Shown: positions 33,409-43,712 of the stretch, in pieces
How positions within the stretch are numbered: the stretch's first letter is position 1
Layout: every line of letters starts with the position of its first letter
Source: Cydia pomonella
Lineage: Eukaryota; Arthropoda; Insecta; Lepidoptera; Tortricidae
Assembly: GCF_033807575.1 (NCBI RefSeq)
Contig: NC_084706.1
Span: forward strand, 25,651,204-25,715,203
Length of the DNA: 64,000 bases
Direction: 5' to 3'
Notes under the pieces: generated by a model
Database searches by the model: none
What the model was told of the DNA's origin: nothing
Seen by the model: only the letters and a program-made list of their open reading frames with translations
Position numbers and translations under genes: made by a program

Positions 33409-35280
33409 GTGGAAGGTATATTAGTTAATCCATAAGTTCTCTCACAAAGGTTTTTACTGATAAAATGTAATACAAAGCTTTTAATTTAAAAAAAAACATG
33501 TATCATGATGCGAAAGCTTGTTTATGCTTAACTAATCAAATTGGTTTAAATTTTAGTCATTATTTGATGTAATGTTTGTTTAAATTGTTTACTTTGGGAT
33601 TGTCGTTAGACGCGAGCGCTTCATTAAAAAAATAGTTTCAGTTTATTATAGCATATTTCGTCACCAATTGAAAGCAATTCCAGCATGTTACATAGAGTTA
33701 TAAAGAACTGCGAAAGCAAGTTATAATAAATTATATTGTAAGTATAATGCACCATTAAATAAGCTTTTAAATGTACGAATAATAAGGAAAGAGTAATCAT
33801 ACTGTAAAACGTTTGGAATAAAGAGCTTTAATAATAATAACATTAAAGCTCTCCAAGAGGCCTCTACGTGTTGGATCTATATCCCCATGCAAGCCTATCA
33901 AAAGACCGGGATTTATAGGCCCGTGAAATCCAAGGAGATACAATAATAATAATAATCATAATTATCAGTAAAAATCTTTCTGATAGAACTTTTGGATCGA
34001 CTAAGTATACAATATACTATTATTTTAAACATATTTATATTCTATCGTTATATAAATGGGGCGAAGTGTAACTGGAAACATTTTTCTTGAAAATGATCCG
34101 AACAAATAACACTTTTCTCGCTCGTAAACCAGTTAGGGCCCTCTACCTGTAGCATCTATCCATTTTTCTTTAATACTGGGATTTTTCGGGAAAAAAAAAA
34201 AAATGCAATCATGAACATATTTGATTATACCTAGTGCAGTTATTCGAATCGTTGCTAAGAACCTGAATAAAATATACTTATAGGTATAAACTATAATGTT
34301 ATAAATAAATTGTACTTAATTAAATCAGTTTATTTTTTGGCTTACCTATTCGATTTTTAATCCAAATTAATAAGTATTAAATTAAACATTAGGTGCATAT
34401 AAAATAATTGTAAAATTTTACTTGAAAAATAATTACTTTCATACACACTATATACAAACATTTTTATCGATAACGCTCAAAGATCAATTATATGCACGAG
34501 CACCACTCTACTTCGCGGCGTCAATGAAGGGAGCGGTTGGCGGTCGTACCAAGAAACAATAATGCCCCTGTGAATATCGTTAGCGGTTTAATGCATTGCG
34601 CCGTTGCTAAGGACACTACAAATAGTTTTCCATGCCAAAGCGTCAATGTAGGATGTATAGACAAATTGCCACGCGTTTGTATGACAACATGGTCTGACTC
34701 AGAAAAATCATATGTCACTGGATTTATTTGTTAAAATGTGTTGTTTTATTGACTAATACGTGAAAAAAAATGTACTCACATAGTTTTTGGATGCACTCCT
34801 ATTTCGACACAAAATAAGGCTATAATTCGGAATTTCAATAAAAATGACGCGCACATTGTTCAATGACAGCTAATTTGCTACTGTCTTATGGCGGGCCGGT
34901 ATGGCCACGATGTGGCCATGTCGCGGCGACACGCGCCACGCCTCCGTCAGCCATCTAGTACTTTCTATGATCTGAGCCTTAGATTGACTTATAAATGAAG
35001 TCTAATAGGTATGACTGATTTTCGGAATTCCAAAAATGCACCTTAGGTTTAACAGTAACAGAAGTGTCACTAAATTATATGAAAAAAAAAGGAAAAAATG
35101 ATCCATTTTCAAAAAAAAAATTAGCATCGTTTTAAATACTTCTTCCTAGTAAATATGTTTCCCAAAATGTTTAAAGTAGTTAGGTATGTCGATTTTAATA
35201 CCAAAAGTCCATTATTTCTTAAGGTGATAAAATCGGTACATAGCGGTAAGAAGTTGATAACTCCCAGAATAGAAATAATG

Positions 35281-35411
35281 TTAACACATTCAGTGCCAGC
35301 GCGTGCTACGCGCTACGAGCGTAGCCGATAACATGGGAAAATGCGTATGTAGCGAAAACCGACTACGGACTGAGCACCCGCCTGGCGAGTTGCTGGCAGT
35401 GAATGCGTTAA
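35281..35411. mobile_element. Small inverted-end element
   Basis: ttaacacattcagtgccagc at the left pairs with gctggcagtgaatgcgttaa (with its preceding t) at the right. A related end occurs at the very left of the window. Confidence 0.65.
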
Positions 35412-35889
35412 ATGTTAAAATAGAATAAAATAAGTGTTCCGTGAAAAAAGTTTTGTACGGAACACTAATAACCAATCAATCATTCAATTCAAGTTCATTC
35501 AATTAAAAACCGTGTACGAAAATGATGTATCATAGTTTTTCCCGTGTACTCTGCAGAAAGACTAAAATAACTAATTAAATATTCTATTATTGAAAATATC
35601 ATATTTTATAGAGAGAAGGAAAAATTCCGAAAGAAATCCCAAATATAAACAACATGATATGATAAAGTATTGAAAGAAAAACAGAACAAGAATGAATTTC
35701 AAGAAAGCCGAACGAAAATAAGTTTTAAAAGTAAATATTATTACTATTACAATTTATATATATCTTGATCATCCTATTTACACTACAGACAACAAGCTTA
35801 TAGGAAAACTCCGTTTTCAATATGGTAATTCACTGTAAATAAAGGTAGGAAAAACTGTACCTATACCATAGAGCATAGGTCCCTATCTT

Positions 35890-36040
35890 CACCATGACAT
35901 TGCAGGTCCATTCGTCTCAGACGGTGATTGGACGACTAAAGTGAAATCTATTGTCTCGTCTAGTAGAAGATGACTAATCTTCTTTCTACTGGTGATCATG
36001 ACATAAGAGGCGCGCCTGTTTCTGAAGGTGTCTACATTGG
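35890..36040 (-). pseudogene. Relic copies of the gene B tail-exon motif
   Basis: Two stretches downstream of the stop (about 35893-35938 and 36008-36032, minus strand) encode VVQSPSETNGP and TPSETGAPL, close to 'VVQSPSETGSPL' in the real tail. Neither is linked to an obvious acceptor. They lie in the presumed 3' UTR. Confidence 0.6.
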
Positions 36041-36066
36041 AAACCTGTTAAACATGTCTGTCGCTT

Positions 36067-36210
36067 CTATTGTTCGATCGTCTGCTGTCCGCTGGTTATG
36101 AGAGGCGAACCCGTCTCGGACGGTGATTGGACGACCACACTGGGCACTCTGCTGGTTTGTGGTGAACGCCTACTGATGGATGATCTTCTACTTTGTGGAG
36201 AGTTCCGTGC
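36067..36210 (-). CDS. Gene B exon 5: cytoplasmic tail and stop
   Basis: Acceptor 'gtttttcag'. 47 residues then TAG. 'ARNSPQSRRSSISRR' and 'SPSETGSPLITSG' are rich in Ser/Pro/Arg, with several likely Ser/Thr kinase sites. There is no ITAM, ITIM or PDZ-type end. Confidence 0.8.
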   Translation of the reverse strand, partial: ARNSPQSRRSSISRRSPQTSRVPSVVVQSPSETGSPLITSGQQTIEQ

Positions 36211-39200
36211 CTGAAAAACGTATTAAATGTTAAACGTTTTGTGTAATAGTAGACAAAGCAGGAAAGCGGGACCTGCTTGTATGCCTCGGTGGAATGCTAC
36301 AACGCGATTGGTTGATAAGTTCGCATCACGCGCGCGATTGGTCGCAATCGCAACTAGTTAGCACGCTTGGCTCACATCGCCACTGTGCTGGCACTATTCT
36401 TGGTACCCTTGCCTTTTACGTCAATGAGTTATATAAGACAATGAGAGACAGCGTTTTGTGTCATTTCTTGTAGATTATTCTATGTCCACTTGTAAGTTTA
36501 CGTGTGGAAATTGAGTCTACTCTATAATAGAATACAGCCAATACAGGTATGGTGAGAGGCCTCTGTAATTCTTACGCTATACTTAGGTATACTAAAAGGT
36601 ATGCGCAGATACTTATTTCAATCGGATACCAGGGAGTGAGTCAATTTAATCGTGTTGTTTGTCAGTTGCGCTATAACATGGGGTCAAAGCAAGTATTCAG
36701 TTTTCGCTCAGACAATTCGCTTTTAAGGTGCTGACAGACTTGAGCATTCACTCGAGGGGAACATCGGGCATTTGCAGTTTTTTTAGTAAGTTATATTCAG
36801 GATGCTGATGAAGCTGGCGCGCAACTGCAGTGCGTCAGGTATGTTCGCAGAGGCGCGCACTGATGGCGTTCACGCAGTTAGAAGGAATAGAGTAGCGTGA
36901 CTGCTGAACAGAGTACGCGGCAGCTCCAACACCATCCTGAGCATGTTCGCTGAGATAGCCCCTTGACAAAACACTGGGTAGAAATCATCACCGGCCAAAC
37001 AAAGTAATGATTTCTACCTAGTGCCGCTAATTATCATTTAATTTATTTGTTTGATCATTAATTATTTTTGTAGCTTTTTGTTATTTAATGTATTTTTATT
37101 CATTTTATTTTTTGTAATGTTTCATATGGGTTGCTATACCTAATATATATATATATTAATGTTAGTAAATTTGGAGAATTCTTCGACGAACGCTAGTACA
37201 TGCTTCTGTTCGCGAGAATGCTCATTATAAGATTTACAAGTGTAATACAAACCTGCGGCATTTCTCCCATCTCATGCCCTTCGTCATGCACTTCCTGCCG
37301 TGGTGCTACCCCGAGGAAGCTCCTCCTTTTCCAGCCTAGGTACCCTAGGATGATCAGGAACGCCCCGATGCCTATAGCGCCGAAGGTAACTCCTGTGGCT
37401 GATGCTGTTGACATGGTGTATATACCTGTAAATAAATTAATGAGTGAGATTAATTTCTTAAGCATATGGTACATACCTAATGAAAAAATAAATAAATAAA
37501 TAGTAATACGATGTAATCACTCCGTGGTTTGGTAGAAGAATATATGTAGTGTAAGCATGATTCGTGAATAAACTTTTTTTTTTTGTTTTTTTTTTTGGCG
37601 ATATAACGACCTGGTGCTCATAATCTTCAAGTCAATGATAACTTGATAAGCTACCCTAACCTAACTTTATTTATTTATTTAATCTTTATTGCACAAAAGA
37701 AAACCTTATAGTACAAAAGGCGGACTTAATGCCATGAGGCAATGCATGAATGCTTTAGTCATAAATGTTCTATACAATTAACGCTGTTTCTTGTGGGCCC
37801 CGGCATCTTTGGTTTGGACATACCCCTTACCTTCTACGATCAGCTCCACTGTGTCCGTATACTCCTTCCCATCACTGAGACTAGCTCCGCAAGTCCAGAT
37901 CCCCACATCTTCATATTTCACTTTCCTGATGGTCACAGCACAATCTCCTCGATCCAAGCTCTTGTTTTGTGGAAAGTAGTAGCGGCCGAGGATTGATCTG
38001 GAATTCAGCGGATAAATTGATTATAATCATGAACTTTTGAAGTGAAAACTTCTTAAGCGGCGCTGTTCACTTTTTGTGTGAAGACGGACACGTGACCTGA
38101 TCGAAAAACTGTTGCAATGTCATTGAAGCCAGTGCTAAACAACAATGACATTGTAACAGTTTTTTGATGAGGTCACGTGTCCGTCTTAAGAATTTTCAAC
38201 CTGTCGAATCTGTCGGTCACGTGACCTGTCGCGTGAGTTTAACATTTTTTCCCCATCAAAAAAAAAGAAATTTCACTTCCGCTAAATTTCACTTCAAAAA
38301 ATTTTATAGTACCGTCGGGGACCGTATGACCTACATACAAGGATAAGCCCCATGGCACACGTTCATAAAAGTGATGCTCAGTTTGGAAAAATAGTCAAAA
38401 AAATTAGGATTGGCCGAAAGCACGGAAAAAGTACCACTTTCGGTTACAATAAAAAGGTTAAATTTACGCCATCTGATACAAAGATGAGACTGGTGGCAAC
38501 AGATAGGAATTTATATGTAGCTTCAGAAACCATCGAGCGAGATGCAAACATACCTATCTGGTGTACACTGGTTTCAAAGTATATCAGTGTACTGAATTAT
38601 GCAAGAGTGTCGATTTTCTAAGTTTACTTATTAGTAACTACTTATATATTACTGGACAACTACTTACTAGATACTAGCAGCACACGAATGCCATTAGTGG
38701 ACCTTATATCTTCCCGACAAGGTTTATAATTGTCAGAGAGTCTATACGGACCAATGTATGCACAGTCTCGTAAACACAATATTAAACTCTATCCAACTGG
38801 CTCAAGGTCGAATTTATCGTAACAATCAAAAGTAATTAGCATTCCGACCTTTAAGTCAGATAATGGAGCCAAAGTGTCAATAAGTTTCATAATTGTTATC
38901 ACGACTCGTCTTATCTTCACTTTACGCTCTTTAAAAAAAATATGCATGCCTATCTACTTGGCTGGCGCGATGACCCAAAATAAGTCTTGGCCTCCAACAC
39001 AACAGTCCGCCATTTGGCTCGATCCCTAGCGAATTCACGCCAGTTTTCGCCGACGTCGAGCTCACGGGGGTCTACCTCCACTCTATCCGCCCAACGATAT
39101 TTAGGATGACCAACAGGACGGCGTCCACAGTTGCTCGACCCAAGTATGCTTTTTTGACTGCTCGATCTTCACCCACCATTTCGAGATGGCCAAAGGAGCG

Positions 39201-42200
39201 GAGACGATGTGATGCGATTTTAGATGCGATGTGATATGGTGTGAAATATGCATACAATAATATACAAACGGTTGTGGTTCAAACACTCCACGGTCATAAA
39301 AATAAGTCTCTCAAACTTATGTACCAAATATAGCATTTTATATTTACCAGTTACTTTTCGGCGAAGGAAATCATCTTGAGAAATTCTGCTTAGGTACTAC
39401 TGCGATAAGATACAAGGTGTGTGTGGAGTCTCCAATTTTGAGACTGAACGCCTCAGAAAGCTCGACAGAAAACGAGATGAGCTTAAGGCTTGGCCGCCAA
39501 CCTCAATTCCCTACAACTAATGTAGGGGCTGCTGTGCCCAAAATGCGCACGAGTATTTAGCAGGAAGATAGGGTACGTGAGCCATCTAAAGGCGCACCAG
39601 AGAGTGGATCAGCTCTAATAACGCGAACTAAAAATTGCCTACTCCAGAGCACACAGTCGCTGTAGCCGAAAGCGGTCATGAGAGCATCATCATCAAGTAC
39701 GTATTTGGCGGGATAAAAGCACCTGCACAATCACCTCGATGCGCATAGGTAGGTATAACCATTTTTAAACTGCGCACCATTTAGGGGGCTGACAGCGACA
39801 GGGTCAGTAACCAACATCCCATAAACCCGGTCGCACATTCTATCGTTTTGTACTGCGTCTACCTTCTTTGCTAGTACTTACTTACTTACTTAGTATAGTT
39901 CACTGCTGAATGAATATTAAAAGTCGGACCATTAGGGGGCTCAAAGCGGCAATAACGCAGTGGTCTATAACCCTCGGTGGTCGGACACTCTAAGATCAAA
40001 TCTTTACGTCTACCTTGTTTGCTAGTACTCAATACTTACTTAGTATAGTTCACTGCTGAATCAATACTAAAAGGCGGACCATTAGGGGGCTCAAAGCGGC
40101 AATAACGCAGTGGTCTATAACCCACGGTGGTCGGACACTCTAAGGTCAAATATTTACGTCTACCTTGTTTGCTAGTACTCAATACTTACTTAGTATAGTT
40201 CACCGCTGAATCAATACTAAAAGGCGGACCATTAGGGGGCTCAAAGCGGCAATAACGCAGTGGTCTATAACCCTCGGTGGTCGGACACTCTAAGGTCAAA
40301 TATTTACGTCTACCTTGTTTGCTAGTACTGAATACTTAGTATAGTTCACTGCCGAATTGATACTAAAAGGCGGACCATTAGGGGGCTCAAAGCGGCAATA
40401 ACGCAGTGGTCTATAACCCTCGGTGGTCGGACACTCTATGATCAAATCTTTACGTGTACCTTGTTTGCTAGTACTGAATACTTACTTAGTATAGTTCACT
40501 GCCGAATCAATACTAAAAGGCGGACCATTAGGGGGCTCAAAGCGGCAGTAGCTCAATGGTTTATAACCCTCGGTGGTCGCACACTCTAATGTGACATCTT
40601 TGCGGTGAACTGTTGTTATGTTGTTGCGTATTGCGGCTATCTTGTCGACGACACGAAGTTCGATTATCTGCTGATCTTCTACACCTGTGATTGGAAAAAG
40701 AAATACGGTCAAGGAATTTAAACTCATTACCATTTCGTACATTGTCACAATGACAATAGTATAAGGTCCCTAAGCGACTTCCATATTGATTGTCACTGAC
40801 AACATTTGAAATGGTAATGATTTTTTTCTACTGTACTACTTACTTCAGATTTTTTCTCAAAACTAAAGTAGACATAAGTATAGGTATTCATTCGTTTTCA
40901 AGGAAGATAAAGCAGAGTCAAAGTACCAGAAGTGCGAAAACGGAGATTAAGAAAAGCCCTAAGAACAAGCAAAATTCAACTTTGGCGGTACGGAAGCCGG
41001 AGATAAGGAATGGAATCTCCACATACCAAAAAGTGTCATCAAAAAACCTTAAATAGGTGGCGCTACAATACCTAGAATACTTGAAAAAAAAAAAACAAAT
41101 CATAGACAGCGCACTTGACTCCGTCGATAACGCCTAGGTTCTTAGCTACTCTAGCGCTACTCTGGAGAGATTTGGAACTATTATTTATAGCTGACCACTG
41201 GACACTTTTGCATAAGTTCTGCCTATGGAGATTGCGTTCCTTAACTCTACCTTCTATATTATATTTGGCGGTCAAAGAAGTGTCATGTTTCAACTTTGGC
41301 GGTCAAAGAAGTGACATGTGTCAATCTCCTACCTGTAAGCTTTCTTCCTATATGGCATCTCCACTTGCCCACGTCCTGACGAGTCGCTTTGATGGGTATG
41401 GCACAGTGTCCGTTTGTCAGCTCGCTTCCGGAAAACCTGATAAATTAATAAATTGAACAAAGCTTTTCAGCTTTAGGTATAGTTGTTGTAGCTAGCCTTC
41501 AACGGCTTATCCTTTGTCCATTGTTAACTAAAATGGCGCTTGCCACTATCTGCAAAAAAAGGGTCGTATAATTCTAATTGGCACCTGAGCGCGGGCTAGT
41601 CCAACGCTCAGAAAACCAGTGTAGGTGTGCTCTCCGATAACGTGCCTTAGTTACGGATATCGAGGACACATTTTAGACTGATTCGGTAGCGTTCGACTCG
41701 CCGGCACTCAGTATAACCGTATAGGGACCACACAAGAAATGGCAAATTATTTTTCCATTTGTTCATTTTGAATCTTATTTCAATTACCATAGGAGTTGTA
41801 ATTAAATAGCCGGTTAAAGTGACCGGCCCCTTTTTTTTGCAGGTAGTGGCACGCGCCGGTTTAGTTAACAATAGACAGAGGATAAGCCGTTGGGGGCCAG
41901 CTACAAATTTAACGACTATAGTTTGTCTTGCACGCAGCTCGAGTTGCATGCGAGTGATAGGTCTTATTTATTTATTAATGATATTTAGAGAGATGATATC
42001 GAGGGAACCAGGACGATATGACCTCGAAACCCGTATCGTATAACCTTAACTAATGAGGGCACTAAACACGTCGTCCAAGCCTGTTAGCTTAACTGCTCGG
42101 TGAGGGAGCTGAACTTCTAGGCTGCATCTTATTATGAATCTGAATATTTTTTACAATAGACCTGTCTTCTTCTTCCTCGGGTTGTCCCGGCATTTTGCCA

Positions 42201-43712
42201 CGGCTCATATGAGCCTGGGGTCCGCTTTGCAACCAATCCCGAGAATTGGCGTAGGCACTAGTTTTTACGAAGGCGACTGCCATCTGACCTTTCAACCCAG
42301 AGGGTAAACTAGGCCTTATTGGGATTAGTCCGGGTTCCTCACGATGTTTTCCTTCACCGAAAAGCGACTGGTAAATATTTCGATACGTAAGTTCCGAAAA
42401 ACTCATTGGTACGAGCCGGGGATTGCAAGTCGCACGCTCTTACCGCTAGGCCACCAGCGCTTTTTTTTACAATAGACCTAAGTATATTAAAAAAATTAGA
42501 AGCGTTGGTCCCAGCGTACGTCGGATTATTGTTATTGTATTAGGTATTATTAGTTTGCCGGGGTATCTTTTGTTGTCACTATTTGTATTGTTTACGCCTA
42601 ATGACCGTGCCAAGTGGAGTCCCGCCAAGGTAAATGAAATGGACAATTCTTCGGTCCTATGCTACCACCGTTTAAAGGTTTACCCTTGCTTTACCCGTAT
42701 TGAATTTACACACTGTATTTTACCTACATTGGCAGTAAATGTAAATCTGTTGTGTACTTACGAATACCTCTTTCCGCTTGGGTGTACAAAGCCACAATAA
42801 GCCATAGGGGTATCCTGTTTACATTGTATATTTATCCACTCGTTTTCTAACGCCAGAATTTTCACCGCACCATTCACATTAAACGTTCTGAAAGCTATCG
42901 GAAACTATTTAACTTCTATGGTCCTGTACCCCTAGTGTAAATTTAATCGACATCATAACGTGACGAACGAGTTTGCGTTAAGTCTCATTTTGTATAGGAT
43001 TTTGAGTTTCCAAAACATCCCGCTTGGCGCGCTCTTTATAAATCCAATACAAAATGAGACTAAACGCAAACGCGTACGTCACGTTTCGAAATCGAATTTA
43101 TTTACACTAGGGGTACAGAATGCATCATAAATACCTAGTCTCGGTTAGATGAAGCCAACACTCAGAAATGGGCGTCGAAAAGAAGCGTAACTATTAGGCA
43201 CAATATTAACATTAATTTGTAAAAAAAAAAAACTGGTTGAAGTATTTTTATTCAAATTGAGGAACACTTGGTAGTTTATTTAAGCATTGCACAAAATTAA
43301 CAAAAGCACTCGTATCTGAATAGAAATAATATAACTGTTTTATTATTCTTGAATACAAAATAAAAATTTAGGTAAGGTTTGTCTGAAAACTCAAACATCA
43401 TCTAGCCCGAAACTTAAAATAGGCTCCTTTGAAAATAGGCTAATGTAGTTTCCTAACGATGTTTTCATTACCCAATTTTGCATTAAATATCAATAATTCA
43501 AACATCATCTAGCCCGAAACTTAAAATAGGCTCCTTTGAAAATAGGCTAATGTAGTTTCCTAACGATGTTTTCATTACCCAATTTTGCATTAAATATCAA
43601 TAATTCAGTTACACCACAAACACCATTTGTAAACACACTTCAGATAAATACCGTGAATAATAGGATCGTTTAAAATCACAGTAAGAAACACGAACGCCAG
43701 TGCCTTGTCCAT
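36067..43712 (-). CDS. Gene B: single-Ig type I membrane protein (5 exons)
   Basis: Exons in transcript order: 43652-43712, 40486-40684, 37831-37997, 37253-37425, 36067-36210; 744 nt, 247 aa plus stop, all junctions in frame. The protein has a signal peptide, one Ig domain with four cysteines (LECATTEG, YCRFEPPNG, RGDCAVTIRK, GIWTCGASL), a membrane segment (GVTFGAIGIGAFLIILGYLGW) starting at about residue 150, basic stop-transfer WKRRS, and a Ser/Pro/Arg-rich tail. The cysteine layout reminds me of insect fasciclin-3-type adhesion proteins, but I cannot confirm it. It is a paralogue of gene A upstream. Four extra copies of the 3' part of its second exon lie inside intron 2. Confidence 0.8.
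36211..37252. other. Gene B intron 4
   Basis: No repeat or exon recognised. It contains a GC-rich stretch (gcgattggttgataagttcg) and short AT runs. Confidence 0.4.
37253..37425 (-). CDS. Gene B exon 4: membrane segment
   Basis: Acceptor 'atttacag', donor CCGCAG|GTTTGT. Encodes a short Thr/Ser stalk, a membrane helix 'FGAIGIGAFLIILGYLGW', KRRS, and an acidic/His juxtamembrane stretch (QEVHDEGHEMGEMPQ). Phase 1 in, phase 0 out. Confidence 0.85.
37831..37997 (-). CDS. Gene B exon 3: Ig, second half
   Basis: Acceptor 'gaattccag', donor GAAG|GTAAGG. Phase 2 in, phase 1 out. Encodes SILGRYYFPQNKSLD, 'RGDCAVTIRKVKYEDVG' and IWTCGASL. The D-x-G-x-W-x-C motif ends the Ig fold. Confidence 0.86.
38036..38300. 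mobile_element. Foldback MITE in gene B intron 2
   Basis: An inner palindrome of over 100 bp: gacggacacgtgacctgatc / gatgaggtcacgtgtccgtc, with a short loop. A relative with the same caggtcacgtgtccgtcttg sequence lies at about 6226-6360. Confidence 0.75.
38352..38621 (+). other. Unassigned 89-codon open frame
   Basis: An open frame starting MAHVHKSDAQFGKIVKKI, Lys-rich, on the strand opposite gene B within its intron 2. I recognise no domain and see no splice or promoter support. It is probably chance or element-derived. Confidence 0.2.
38965..39210 (-). mobile_element. RTE-like fragment
   Basis: Minus strand reads 'LRSFGHLEMVGEDRAVKKA' then YLG, matching the C-terminal block of moth non-LTR elements seen also at 29490. 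About 250 bp remain. Confidence 0.6.
39890..40485 (-). repeat. Four tandem copies of the gene B exon-2 tail (150-bp period)
   Basis: Copies at 39890-39989, 40040-40139, 40190-40289 and 40336-40435 are each 100 nt, have no stop, are preceded by AG and followed by GT, and keep the phase-1 to phase-2 frame of the parent exon. Each encodes CPTTEGYRPLRYCRFEPP or close variants. They lack the strand A-B part (about 32 residues). Spacers are about 50 bp. They may be alternative exons or relics. Confidence 0.85.
40486..40684 (-). CDS. Gene B exon 2: Ig, first half
   Basis: Acceptor 'ccaatcacag', donor ACTAA|GTAAGT. Phase 1 in, phase 2 out. Encodes VEDQQIIELRVVDKIAAI, 'RKDVTLECATTEG' and 'YCRFEPPNGPPFSID'. 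N-x-T sites occur at NNITT and NYTK. Confidence 0.85.
42165..42458 (-). mobile_element. SINE family-2 copy
   Basis: It has tcctcacgatgttttccttc in the tail region and the tRNA-like head complement tcgcacgctcttaccgctag at the right. Confidence 0.7.
42924..43118. mobile_element. MITE with inverted ends
   Basis: Ends ctgtacccctagtgtaaatt / atttacactaggggtacag with a second inverted pair ttaagtctcattttgtat / atacaaaatgagactaaa inside. Confidence 0.75.
43391..43604. repeat. Exact tandem duplication, 2 x 107 bp
   Basis: Units starting tcaaacatcatctagcccga at 43391 and 43498 appear identical over 107 bp. They lie about 50 bp inside intron 1 from the gene B signal exon. Confidence 0.9.
43652..43712 (-). 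CDS. Gene B exon 1: signal peptide
   Basis: ATG opens MDKALAFVFLTVILNDPIIH, then G|GTATTT, a phase-1 donor, matching the phase-1 acceptor of exon 2. Same design as the first exons of gene A and the Ig-Kunitz gene. Confidence 0.75.

Larger units (their letters stand above)
31500..36066. other. Region between the two converging genes
   Basis: No gene recognised. It holds a MITE at 32040-32390, a repeat at 32405-32725 found inverted at about 44165-44440, a hairpin MITE at 33280-33408, a small element at 35281-35411, and tail-exon relics of gene B at about 35890-36040. The rest is AT-rich with no convincing open frame. Confidence 0.55.
40750..43650. other. Gene B intron 1
   Basis: It contains a SINE family-2 copy (42165-42458, minus), an inverted-end element (42924-43118), an exact 107-bp tandem duplication (43391-43604) and unassigned AT-rich DNA. 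No exon recognised. Confidence 0.55.

Noticed and set aside
37200..37499. 99-codon plus-strand frame opposite gene B exon 4
   Set aside because: It is the antisense shadow of the membrane-segment exon, whose minus-strand splice sites and frame are clear.
39890..40485. Regularly spaced repeats that could look like a CRISPR array
   Set aside because: Units are 150 bp, encode an Ig exon tail and lie in an insect gene. There are no unique spacers of CRISPR size and no cas genes.
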